From positions 6,005,760-6,069,759 of the forward strand of contig CM070727.1 in assembly GCA_036346275.1 (NCBI GenBank): 64,000 bases of DNA. The letters are read 5' to 3'. Position 1 is the first letter of the stretch, and every line of letters starts with the position of its first letter. This document shows positions 35,935 through 47,600 of the stretch, in pieces. The stretch is from Otatea glauca. Taxonomy: Eukaryota > Streptophyta > Magnoliopsida > Poales > Poaceae. The translations under genes were made by a program, and so were the position numbers. The notes below the pieces were generated by a model that was not told the origin of the DNA, searched no databases, and was given only the letters and a program-made list of their open reading frames with translations.

Positions 35935-36432
35935 GGAAGAAGTCCATATAGCATTTCTAACTTTGGTTGAAAGTTCATCCAGCACCCTAAATTATGAAAC
36001 CAGACATTTGCTTCCGAAACTTTACAATCCAGTTCAAATAACACTCTAACCCGTTTTCGCACAATGGTATTGCCATGTGATGCAATGAGTGAACGGTTTT
36101 GCTATGTATGATTACATTCTGATAAGTTAGGTCAATGACAAGTGAAGCCTACATGTGTTTCTCATCTGTCGAGCTCTCATCCCCTCTATTACAATTTGGA
36201 AAAGAAGTCCTATAAACCCCGACTATCATTGACCTAAACTTGCCCAGCGTATCATCCTTCGTGGCAAAACCGCTCTCTCATCACACCGCAAGTAATACCA
36301 CTATGCGAAACCAGGTTATGATATTATTTGAACCGGATTGCAAAGTTCAGAGGATCAAATTGTGTGATTTCATAGTTAAGATACCAGACAGACTTTTTGA
36401 GCAAAGTTCATGATGCTATATGGACTTTTTCC
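35935..36432. mobile_element. 498-bp MITE with AGTCCATATAGCA ends
   Basis: The left end reads GGAAGAAGTCCATATAGCAT and the reverse complement of the right end reads GGAAAAAGTCCATATAGCAT, an inverted repeat of about 20 bp with one mismatch. It lies just downstream of the protease stop and probably overlaps its 3' UTR. The target duplication is unclear. Confidence 0.6.
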
Positions 36433-37055
36433 TAGAATATGCCTTAGCCTGAGAACCTGAAACCGTATTTACTCGGCCTGAAGCAATACCTGGAAAAGGG
36501 ATTTGTTCAATCTGCATGGCAGCTTCATGTTTGAGTTTGCCTTGTGACAAAGCTTCCTGAAAAGTTGCATTAGTATTTAAAGGAAATTCTAGTGTTCTGG
36601 TTGGCGACAGTTCTTCACTTGAATGGATCGAACCCTTTTATGCTTCTAATTAATTCGATGATCTTTTTAGTAAAAACTGTATCATCACCTTATAGAGAAA
36701 CAACAGGATTCCAAGTGTCCTTTAAATTTACTCAACAGCAAATTTGAGCAGCACTAATCCTAGATGACATCAGTCATCGATATATCATATCCATAACATG
36801 ACAGCTTTAATCAGCATCACAAACTATAACAGGATTACCAAAAGCCACCCATACAGTATGGAGAAACATGTTATGAAATACATCTTTTCTGCTTAAGTGC
36901 CAAAATACCAAAGTGCCTGTGAACCTAGACAGCCTCCAGCTTCTGAGGGTATTATCATAATCAGTAGCGCTCATAAATAATAAACATTAGAAATGTATAA
37001 CTGTCTGACCGATCAACAAGCTAAAACAATTGCAGCAGCCCTGATGTTGTTCACG
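36433..37055. other. Intergenic, EMC3 3' flank
   Basis: No coding sequence was recognised. The last part is probably the EMC3 3' UTR. Confidence 0.5.
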
Positions 37056-40000
37056 TCATTTCTTCAATAGCTTCCTCAACACATCTTCAGCATGATGCTC
37101 CATCTTTGGTAAAGCCCAGTCATGCTGGATGATATCCAGGCTGTCTTTCTCTGCGCCCAAACTCTGGAAGTGGCCAATTGAAAAGAGTAAGAACTTTCTG
37201 TGTAAATCAAGTCCTTAATGAGAAATCACTGAAACATGCATGCACAAAGGTACTCAGTGAAATCAATAATGTAAAAACAACCAAAACACTATAAACTATA
37301 AAGAAGATTGAGATACTTTGGGCAACAAAATAACAAATCAATGAAGAATTAAAACAACCATGTGTATTGATGAATTGGTAATACTAGCCCGAGCCGCGCG
37401 CTACACTACGCCAGGTGAATTTTGATAGAATACTCAGATATCAAACCAATCTCTACGGTGGATGCCATAAAAAAAGCTAAGAAAACCCGAAATAATCACA
37501 ATTCTAGAACTGGCAGGGGGCGCTTTCGCATAAACAGAGAATGGGGAAATTGCCGGGGGTTTTTTTCCAAAAATCGGGGATTTAGGACCCCAAAAGGAAT
37601 TTCCGGAGCCACGAGTTTTTTTTTTTGCAAAAGGGCTCGGTCCAGGTTTGGATGCAATTTTCCAGAACCACTAGATTTTTTTGCAAAAGAGCCAGAGGAG
37701 GGGCTTTTTGCAATTTTCTGAAACCACGAGGCTCTTCTTTGGAGGGGCATTTCACATTTTTTAGGAACCCTGAGGGCTTTTTTGCAAAAGAGCTGGCAGA
37801 AGGGTTTGCAACTTTTTTGGAACACCGAGGGCTTTTTTGCAAAAGATCCGGTGCAGGGGCTTTTCACAAAATCGCTGACGTGGGCGGGCAATCACTTCCG
37901 CTATAATATAGACTATATGCCTATATGAAAAGGCAAAAGGAAGATGGCAAGAGCTTTGCGTAGGAACTGTAGCACTCATCTGCAGTATCATATGTCTGAA
38001 CAAAGCAAGAGGAAAGCAGGTGCAATTTGCATTGCACAAGGGAATTTTTGAAAAAACAACTATACCCTAAAGTAGCATTTAAAACTTAGAAAAGCCAAGC
38101 AAGTGGAACAGTCCATACAAGGTCGCTAATTAACAGTAATCACCCAAACCATCACTATGCATAGTTGCAATAAATGCAGCATCGAATGTAACTCAACATC
38201 GTTCACACAAGCTCCTTCAAGCTTATACAGCTTTTGTTTAAACTAAACAAATCTGATTTCTGAGAAGGTTGAATTAAATGCAGTACATGAAAAACACAAA
38301 TGCTAAGGGGCCTCACATGCTAAACAGAGTTGTTTTTTTTATCTTATGCATGTGAAATTAAGAGCATTCTGTGCTTGTATATATGTGTCAGTTGGGGGTA
38401 AGCATAAGGAATTTCATTAAAAGATGGAACGCTTCATACCATTGTTGGATTAAAGCCAAATCCACCACCCATCTGCATCATCTTTTGTGCGTCATCAGTA
38501 GCTGCATGTCATGAATACATCACAAAACTCCGAGACAACAAACAGCAATTAAGACAGCCCGTAAATATTACAAAGTATTTTGTAGTGGACTAAAGTATGT
38601 ATCTAACCATTTTCTTCGCCGAGGATCAGACTGAAAAGACCCCTCAAGCCGAATAAATTGAGGAAGTACCTAATAATAACAGCAAACCATTAGGGCACTT
38701 TAGACTTTGTAAGCTGTTATGTAAACTAGATCTTTCCTTACTTGAAAACAAGATTACAATTTTATACACACCATGATCGGCTGCTAACATAGCTCACGTC
38801 AACAGTACTCAGATCTATCCCATTTTGCAGCATTCCCCTGAATCGTTGAGTCAATGGAAAGGGAATTTTGGCTGAAAAGAGATTGGCAGATATGTGAGTC
38901 CATGGCTGCAAGCACATGCCACTGAAGTGTACATGATCACAAAAACAACAGAAACAGATAATGTGTATGGCTACATATCAGCTACCAGTACGCTGAATCC
39001 ACCAACCATTTCGATCTTATAAGAAATTTCTAGGCATTAAAAAGTCATGCTCCTTTAAGAATTTTATTGTCAAAAGGCCCATGAATCACAGGGCAGAAGA
39101 CGGTGAAATTTACATAATTGTGAAACTGATCTACCTGAAAATTCCAACAAGTTTCCAAATGCAAATAGAAAAGAAGGGTAACTACTTGTCTTAATGTAAG
39201 CGATAACATGACTGGAAGCTTCAACGCAAATACATGACAAAAGAATTTGTAGAATCTACTGATGCACTTCTGTCAAAATGTTTGATGAGCTTTTCATAAG
39301 GTTTCTTCAATGAGAACAACATCATATACCATAGATCTCCATAGACTTGAAAGTCAGTACTTTTGTAATTAGCAGTGATGATCTTACAACAGCAAGAAAT
39401 AAATGTATGAACATGGAACTGGCATAAGAAAAGAGCAATTACCATAGTAGTATGCACACTAAAACTAAAGCATAACATACCTGCAACAAAACCTGAAAAG
39501 AAGAAGTTCACCCATGCAAATGTAAGTGTCTACAAAAGGATGAAACAACCTGTTAATAGAAGGCACAATGGCAATTATGATGCAAATAAATTAATATGCG
39601 TGTCACTGAACCTGTGGAACTATCATGGAGAGATTCTTCTTCATCATGTCCATGGCCATGTTTGGATCTGAAAACATGGCCGCCTGAGCTTTCTGTGCAT
39701 CTTCTTTCGGAACATGAAGTAATCCGTTTTCCTAGAATGCACTCAAGAATGTCACAACAACATACACTCAAAGATAATGTTCCAACAGCTCGAGGAGCAA
39801 TGTGTCAAATCAGTCATCAGGAAATCATCACGTCCATCTTGGCAATGATTGCTCGAGGAGCAATGGAGCTACAACTTTGGACTTCCATCGCAATATTAGT
39901 TTTGGGCACTCTCTTCTGGGTTCTGGCTATAAAATGCTAAGCTTTACCGATCCCTCTTTAGATGAGCTTAATAGACTAAGTGGGATTACCTCGTTGGTGT

Positions 40001-40463
40001 AGTAAGACTTGCGAGCCTTGAAGGCCTTGGCTGGGATGAACTGCGCACTGTTCCTCAGGTTCCTCGCCCTGATGACCGCCTGCCTGCGAAGAAGCAAGAC
40101 CCTCACATCAGCTACATCATCAAAAGCTAAACATGAACAGAAGCAACAGTAAAACGTAACACGCTGGCGGGCACTAAATTTCTAAGCAATCCCTGTGTGA
40201 CTCCTGGATCTAGATCGCTCGGATCGAGCGAATTGGGGAACAGATCGGGGTGGAATTGGAGGCGGGAGGTGCAGCAAGGGGGAGGGAGAAGAGAGCACGG
40301 ACCCCTCCTTGACGAGCTTAGGGTCGGCGGACGGCGACGACGACGGAGAGTGCATGAGCTTGGAGACGAAGTAGCGGAGCACGCCGATGAGCACCATCAC
40401 CACGGAGAGAGGGACGAGGACCCAGTCCCGGATCGCCGTGTCCAGAACCAGCTCCTCCGCCAT
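37056..40463 (-). CDS. EMC3: ER membrane complex subunit 3, 8 exons
   Basis: Exons (minus) are 40303-40463, 39990-40083, 39612-39731, 39481-39529, 38772-38871, 38608-38669, 38440-38501 and 37056-37163. They give 251 residues in phase, close to the ~246 of other plant EMC3 proteins. An N-terminal membrane segment (WVLVPLSVVMVLIGVLRYFV) is followed by a cytosolic part, then two more membrane segments (TLTFAWVNFFFSGFVAAKIP and SWYFLNLFGLRGLFSLIL). The motif NGIDLSTVDVSYVSSRSWYF is the conserved family signature. Known role: EMC3 is an Oxa1-superfamily insertase core subunit of the ER membrane complex, which inserts tail-anchored and multipass proteins. All residues I expect are present, so it looks functional. 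A Helitron-like insert lies in intron 7; a MITE and another Helitron-like element lie just upstream. Confidence 0.95.
37384..37912 (-). mobile_element. Helitron-like element in EMC3 intron 7
   Basis: On the minus strand the segment starts TCTATATTATAGCGG and ends in a GC-rich stretch followed by CTAG, with T as the next host base. The interior holds about five degenerate ~85-bp units with TTTTTTGCAAAAG and GGGGCTTTT. The 5' host base is G rather than the usual A, so the call is tentative. It is about 530 bp with no coding capacity. Confidence 0.45.
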
Positions 40464-40763
40464 CGGAGCCGGGAGTGGGGGGGCTAGCTACGACCTAGGC
40501 GAGGCGGCGACTCGGCGGTGGCGTCGCGAGAAGAGGAGAGAGCTCGCCGGGGTGGGTGGATGGGCCGAGGCGGATTCGACGAGGTTCGCTGTAATAAATT
40601 GAAGCGGGGTGATTCCGTGATTGGTTCAGAAACGTTCTTTTTTTATTTTCCCTTAAGGCCTTGTTTGTATGGGCCGGATCCCAACTGACCGGCCCAAACC
40701 ATGTTACCAAGCCCAAGCCAACGACCCGTTTCGTTTTGAAGGGTCGGACGCGATTTTCTTTTC

Positions 40764-40905
40764 GAGAGTGCTTCAATGCTTTTCTTTTTTACAGTTGCAC
40801 AAATATTAAAGCATGAATAAAAGGTAGATGGAGATTACTTACCCCTTCGCTTGCTTTAAAATTTGTGCAACTTGTATTAGGAGGAAAAGCATTGAAGCAC
40901 TCCTC
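40764..40905 (-). mobile_element. 142-bp MITE, copy 2, 9-bp duplication
   Basis: Flanked by perfect repeats TTTCTTTTC (40755-40763 and 40906-40914). It is the reverse complement of 30486-30628 with only a few differences. It lies about 300 bp upstream of the EMC3 start codon. Confidence 0.88.
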
Positions 40906-40989
40906 TTTCTTTTCTTTTCGGGGTTTATTTCCAATTATTCCGATGCTTTCATACCAAAATTTGACTGTGTTGATTAGATTTAGCAACTA

Positions 40990-41491
40990 CTAGATAATCA
41001 TACGCGGCGTGCCACGTCACGGGCGTCGCTCCCACGCGACTAAATCGAGAAGACGTGCGACCGTCGCTCCCTACGCGAGTTTTTTTCCTAAAAAGGACCT
41101 AAACAGAATTTTGTATTTTTCGAAAAAGGGCTTAAACGTACTGCTAGAAAAATGAAGAAGGACTTAAATGCAACATACATTTTTTTTGAAAAAAGAAGGA
41201 CCTAAACTTATTCTTTTTCCCAAAAAGGACCTGAATGTAATTTTGATTTTCCGTAAAAGGACCCGAGCGCAATGCTTAAAAACGCATAAAGGACCTAAAT
41301 GTAATATATATTATTTTTCAAAAAAGGACTCAATTGTATTTTTTCTCAAAAAAGGACGTAATCGTAATTTTTTTTTGAAAAAAGGACCCAAACGCAAAAA
41401 AATTTCGCTGCTCGACTCGAGCCGCGAGCCGAGCCACCGCCGAGCCGGCTCAAACGGCCCACAACTCATGAATCCTTCCATCTATAATAGA
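40990..41491 (-). mobile_element. Helitron-like element, 502 bp
   Basis: On the minus strand it begins TCTATTATAGATGG directly after a host A. It ends with a GC-rich potential hairpin region and ATTATCTAG directly before a host T, which is the canonical A/T target of Helitrons. The interior contains about nine spaced copies of AAAAAGGAC(C/T), roughly 35-40 bp apart. No coding capacity. It lies upstream of EMC3. Confidence 0.6.
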
Positions 41492-41497
41492 TGGATT

Positions 41498-41656
41498 ATT
41501 TGGTTTGCTACTAAATTTTGATAAGATTCTCTTATCTTTTGGTTCTCTAGTTCATTTTATTGCTAATCTTTGGCCAAAATATTGGTATCCAATTTGATGA
41601 TCAAATTTTGTTAAGATGTAATAAAGCAAATTTGTCATCAAACCAAACAGGTCCAT
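41498..41656. mobile_element. Tourist-like MITE fragment
   Basis: The right end in reverse complement reads GGACCTGTTTGGTTTGATGA. The left part contains TTTGGTTTGCTACTAAATTT. It abuts the Helitron-like element, which may have truncated it. Confidence 0.4.
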
Positions 41657-43500
41657 GAAGATGCTAAAAGATGAAATATGTTTCAAAATTTTTGAACCAA
41701 ATTCTTCTGAAACTATGTAAAAATGATCGGGTTGTACGGCTGCACCTCCCAGTCCTCCTAGCTGGTAGATATGCAGTGTGGTGGTCCACGGTGTGAATGT
41801 GTGATGAAAGAAAATTAAAGGTATGTTACGGCCAACTTCTTGGATCAACAGTTGAGATGACTTTGGCAGTAAAACTAGGTCCCACAAGTTGCAAAGCAAA
41901 ACTAGTTCTCACCGTACCAACACAGGCAACTTCTGTGCAAGAATTCTCAAAACACCGAGTCTTTTGTAGTGTAGCAAGTAGCAACAACGTAGCACACACA
42001 CTGACCAGGTCAACCAGTTATCTGAAATAAGACAAGAAAGGGATTAGCATTGCTATGGGGAATTGGGGAAACATCCAATTCAACACAAAATGCGTTGCCT
42101 AACATTGTAAGTCACATGACACTCGAATTACCAGCATGGTTAAATCTCTTGAGTCATTTGCTACCCATTGTTTTGGAGTAATCATTTGGTAGAAACATGG
42201 ACGGGTGCTTTGCGTTAAATCTTTTAGCAAATAGGCATGAGTCATTGTTTTCTACCGTGGAAAACTCGGCATCGCCGGAATTAATAAAAAATCAATTACA
42301 TTGCATACTGTAATAGGCTAGAAACGATAAAAATGGGGGTAGAAAACTTGCTCCATAGCGTGAGCATAATAAAGAATCTAAAATAAGAACTATGAAATGA
42401 CGATAATAGTGTTCTAAAGAAGAAACTGAAAAACAAAAGACAACTAAGCGCAAATGTCTACCACTCACAAAAACAGATGTCGTGACGCATAGAAAATACA
42501 AGTAGGAACGGTCGTCTATTGCTAACAAAATACCATAAAAGAGGAAACTGATAAACAAAAAGATGACTACGCGCACTTGCCTGCCACCGACAAAATAGGT
42601 GGCGCGAGACAGACAAAACGCAAGCAGAAACAGTCGTCCATTGCCAACAAAAACAGCAGACGCTATTGCTGTTTTCCATAAAGGCGTCTAACGTGTAGAA
42701 ATTATCTGTACGCACAAGCATGAGATAAGCACATCGAAATAGAATTCATGTGCGATCACTTACTTTTTAAACAGAAAAGCTGACTTATTGAGAAATAGCC
42801 TCGCTATGTATGATCTAAGAAATCAATATTTGCGTTAAATGACAGAATAAACTATGTTTTATCTTCCATTATATAAATTCATAGTAGTAACCTGAGAATT
42901 TATATTAGAACAAGGGGTATCACAGCCCACTGTTCTGCAAACAAAAATGAGAGAGAGTGAGTAAAACAACGGAATGATTTAGAATCGGACGTCTGATTTT
43001 TTCGGACGTTCTGCAACATTTTTTTCACGTATGAAACATTTTCTTCGTACACGTGCAACATTTTTCCTTCGATAACAGTAGAAATGTTCGCGCAAAATAA
43101 AATGTTGTAGACGTTGAAAAAAATATTGCACGCGTAAGAAAAAAATATTACAAGACACGTCCAATAAAATAAAATATTATAGATCTATACCTTTATAAAA
43201 AAATATAATGCACCTACTAGAGATGGCGACCGAAACTTGCTCCATCAAAATAACCTCGATCTTTCGCCTTTACTCAAAAAATGTTTTACAAGACTCGATC
43301 AATCAAGGAAAGGAAAAAAATCCGGAATTAAGGAAAAGAAACAAATCGGACTCGACTGCCAGTATCACCCATAAAACAAACGTGACTGCGTACGCCGAGC
43401 GAAGAATCCTGCCGTCGCCCAGGAACGGCCGGATCACCCATCCGTACATTAACGACGAAGCGTAGGCCCATTCCCGTCATTTCAACCCCCCTCCGGCGCA
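41657..43500. other. Intergenic, with tandem and GCAACATTT repeats
   Basis: The stretch holds a two-unit ~120-bp tandem repeat (42424-42660). A block around 43000-43190 has AACATTTTT and AATATT motifs in both orientations and is probably a degenerate MITE. No gene was recognised. Confidence 0.45.
42424..42660. repeat. Two-copy ~120-bp tandem repeat
   Basis: Unit 1 (42424-42545) and unit 2 (42546-42660) share, in order, AAACTGA(A/T)AAACAAAA, a CGCA block, a GTCTACCAC or GCCTGCCAC block, and GTCGTC(T/C)ATTGC(T/C)AACAAAA. The copies differ at many sites, so the duplication is old. Confidence 0.6.
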
Positions 43501-44638
43501 TCTCAGTCGCACATCGCCTCTCCACACGAAAATCAAAGCAGGGGGGGCAGGGGCAGTAACGGAATTACCGCGCCATTCCACGGGCGGAAAGGCGAGGCAG
43601 GAAAGCGGGTCGAGGGTTTAAGAAGCGACGCCTTCTCCCCCCTCGGACTCCGCACCAGCAAAAACAAAGGCGGAGAAGGGAGGAAAGGAAAAGCTCAGAG
43701 AAGGGGAGGGAAAGCATTCGCGGCACGGACGGCGGGCGGCTTGAGGTTATCGAGAGAAGAGGAGGCGGAGGAGGGAGACGCCGGCTTGGCGCTCCTAAGG
43801 TTCCGGGCTCCGGTCGCCACGGGGCCAGCAAGGTCACCCCCCCCCACCACCCCGGCGCGGCGGCCGATTGTACGGTGCTTGTGTGTGTGTGTCTTTCTTT
43901 GATTTTACTGTGGTTTTTTGTTTGAGGGGGTTGTGGTCATGTGCTTGTTGATGTACAGTGAAAGGTGCTGTTTCTTTCCCTCCTTCGGTGCGGTTTTAGT
44001 GTTTGTGGAGTACTATGTTTGGCGAACATGGGTGGTTTTTCGAAGGATTTCGCGTGAATGCTTGATCAGGTGGTGAGTTCGTCACTTGTGCATGTTTTTG
44101 TGTCACGGTTTAGCCTCCGTCTCCCTGAGATAGTGGTTATTCGCCAAAGGTGGTTTTTTTTTGCTTTTCTTCGGGGGATTGGAAATTGTGGGTTGGATGA
44201 AGAAATTCAGTTTAGACTGGGTATCAGATAGGTATTGGACTAGTAATTTTTTGTAAACTGTAATGTTTTGTGTTAAATGGTGAAATGCTTGCATGATTTT
44301 CACCAAGAAGTTCACGTCTTTGGTGTTCTTCATGGCGTTTAAGTACCATTAGATGGTGGATTTTATGCTGCTGTGCGGTGTTAATGCGTTGAATTACAAA
44401 CTGCGTGTAAAAAAAGGTGGACTTTTTTTTGGCATTTTTTGCAATTATGCAGTTGTGATTATTAAATTCCTACTGGGAATTGTTTTTGCATGATTTTTCC
44501 CATGGAGCATTCATCTTTGGTGGGTTCTTAGCGTTATATGTATTCTTATTCTGCAATCGCGCATCCATCCAAAAGAGAACCACTCTTGCAGAATTTAGTT
44601 AATCAGCACTAAACGATCACCTTTTGTTGTCCAGCAAA
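43501..44638 (+). promoter_or_regulatory. Pumilio promoter and 5' UTR with intron
   Basis: 43,560-43,870 is GC-rich and purine-rich, as in grass 5' UTR exons. It is followed by a T-rich stretch to a TTGTTGTCCAG acceptor five bases before the ATG at 44639. A 5' UTR intron of about 0.75 kb is inferred. Confidence 0.5.
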
Positions 44639-47600
44639 ATGGCCACAGAGAGTGCTCTAACGTTAATTGGAGGAACAGGAGCTGGGAACTGGCCACCAGG
44701 CAAGGACCTGGGTTCATACAACTCTTTGCCAGCAAGCCTTTCAGGAGAAGAGTTGGCGTTCTTGTCAAATGGTGGTAGTATTTATGGGAGCTGGACGGAT
44801 TCTGTCCCGAATCGCAGTGGAAGTGCTCCCCCAAGCATGGAAGGGTCTTTAGCTGCACTTGGTCACCCCAGAGGTCAGCAGAGTGGGAACCTTGAAGCCA
44901 CATTGGGGAACTTGGGCACTGGAGCTTTCAGTTTGAAGTCTGAGGAGCACCTATGTTCTGATCCGGTATACTTTGAATATTATGGCTCCAAGGTGAATTT
45001 GAACCCAAGACTTCCGCCACCAATTGTTTCGAGGGAGCGCCGCCACCTGATGAACCGGTTTGGCAAGGCTGGAGAATGGAGGCCGTTCTCCTTGATGACA
45101 ACAGCAGCAGGTCCTTGTTTCTTTGTGGTTCTGCTCTATCAACGCACAAGGAAGAACCTGAGGAGGACAGGTCGCCAAGGTTGGATTCAAGTTCAGCAGA
45201 GGATGTTCAATGTGATTCTGGGCAGAGCACATCTAAGTTAGGAAGCCACAGTTCAAATCGTGTAGATTTAATGCAGGTAATTGGTCCATACATTAACTCC
45301 TTAAACATTTTTAGCTCTGCTGGCTTTTATTCCATATGCATTGTAAGCAAACTTATTGTTTTTTATTCCCAAGATATTCATTTTTCATCCATCAAGTATT
45401 AGAATCTTCAGTTGTTAGGAAGTTGTAGCAATTGAGTACTCTTTTGAAATATTTTTATCTTAAATATAGCTGAGGTTTAACACTTTAGTGTTTTGAAATA
45501 GAAAGTGCAAATTCTGAATGGTTAGACTGATTGGTCTTTTCTTATTGCCTATTTGCGAAATAAAATCAAAACATATATTTGCTTCAGGAAAAGATGTTGG
45601 GATTGGCAACATCTAACCCAGCAAATTTCTTCATAGTCTTACAGGAAGAACAGAATTCCTGATTGTGCTCAATAAATCGTGTTGTTTACCAATTCTCAAG
45701 GGTTGGGTTTTTCTATCTCCATGACGACTTTCTTGTCTTTTTTTCTTTTTGCATGCATATGAGCTCCCTAATATCACCTTTTTCACCAGAGTATGTTATT
45801 GATGATAAGCACCGTGGATACCTTTTGAACATATTGCTAATTGTTTGCTTATTGTTCAGGAAAATTTTCCTCGGAGCACTGCTTTATATGATAATTCTTC
45901 TGATCCTTCAAATATCAATCCTGGTGATGGAGGATATATCTATTCTGGCATTAATTCATCAAAGAATTCCCCACTTGATGCTGTCGAGTCATCGGGCTTG
46001 AATGGATTTCCAACAGATACTGATCAATGGTCACCTAGACCTATTGGGAGTCCACTGAGAAATACACTTGGTAGCAACAGTCCCTCAGCTTCATCTCCTC
46101 CCGCTTCATCCTGTTCTGATCACAATATTATTATTCAAGCTTCTCAGCAGGGAAATCCAAGCATGGACTTTAAGCCTGGTGGTGCAGTTGGTGTCATGCT
46201 TGACAGTGTGGACTCGAGTTTGAAGAACCTGAGGATTAGTTTGGATACCCAGGGTAATTCACATGTTATGCAACAGTGGCAGGATAATGCCTTACTGCAG
46301 AATGGTCCGTCACATCTAGTCCATGCCGATCCTCTTCAAATGATTCCTCAAGGAATCAATCTTCCTCAAATTCCTTTTGTGGATTACTTCTCTCATGCTC
46401 ATATGAAATTACACCCTGGCGACATTCCGTTGTTGTCTCAGCTTGGAATGACAACACCTTTTTATACACCGAGTTCTTTTGGGAGCCCATATTATCAGAA
46501 TTTCCCGTCACCTAGTGTTTTGGCTCCTCCATTTGGAATTGATGGATATGGTTTGCATGGTTCATTCTTGCCACCTGTTATAACTAACTTTGCTCCACAG
46601 CTTCCTGTTATGACACCTTTTGATACTCCTATTGCTCCAAGCTTCAGTGGTAGGCTAGCTGGTTTTCCTTCAGCAGGAAATCTTGCTGCAGGAGCTGAAT
46701 ATTCGCACCCATATAAGATTTATGAGCAACTTGGGGTGGCTATGCCGCCATCCATTCCTGATCTGAGCCTTATTCATTATTTGCAGCAATCCTCGATGCA
46801 TCAGTATGGTGGTGGAAATCCATATGATACAACGGGTTCAAGTACTAACTTTGTGGGGAATCCCACTGGCTTTTTTGGTTCACAAAAAGTATTGTCTGAA
46901 ACCATACACCAGTCAGAGCAGAGGTTTCAGCTCCCAATTACTGGAGCTTCTAGTTCCCCTATACTCAGAAATGGAGGAAATTCTGTTATAAATTATCAGA
47001 GCACCTCACCTTACATTGGTATACCAATGCCTAATACTGCAAATCCGGTGTTTCATGGGCAACCTCCATCTGGAACATATCCTCACTACAGGAGAAATGG
47101 TTCAATGGGGTTCCAATCCCCTTCAGAAAATATGCCCACTAGTTTTGGGAATCGGGGGCAGCGAGGGAGAGAGAAATCTGATGACCCCAAGGCACGCTCT
47201 TTTGTTGAAGAACTAAAGTCCAACAGAACCCACAGGGTTGAGCTGTCTGACATCAAAGGCCATATAATGGAATACAGGTCAGTTGTGGTGTTGATTGTTT
47301 CACTCATTGTCTAGATGTGCATAATCCTATGGAAAGTTTGAGGCATTAATTGCTTCCATGTTCTTGACCTCAGCTCTGACCAAAATGGTAGTCGGTTCAT
47401 TCAGCAGAAGCTGGAGAATTGTACCACTGAAGAAAAGGCCTTAGTGTTTGCCGAAGTCCTTCCTCATGCTTCATCGTTGATGACTGATGTCTTTGGAAAT
47501 TATGTGATCCAAAAGGTATACCGTATACTGTTATCTTTTCTTGTATGTGCTATCTGTGGCATTTTTTTTATGCATGTCATGACACTTAAACTTGCATGAT

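Noticed and set aside
40660..40700. Possible Tourist end (AAGGCCTTGTTTGTATGGGC)
   Set aside because: No matching inverted end or target duplication was found nearby.
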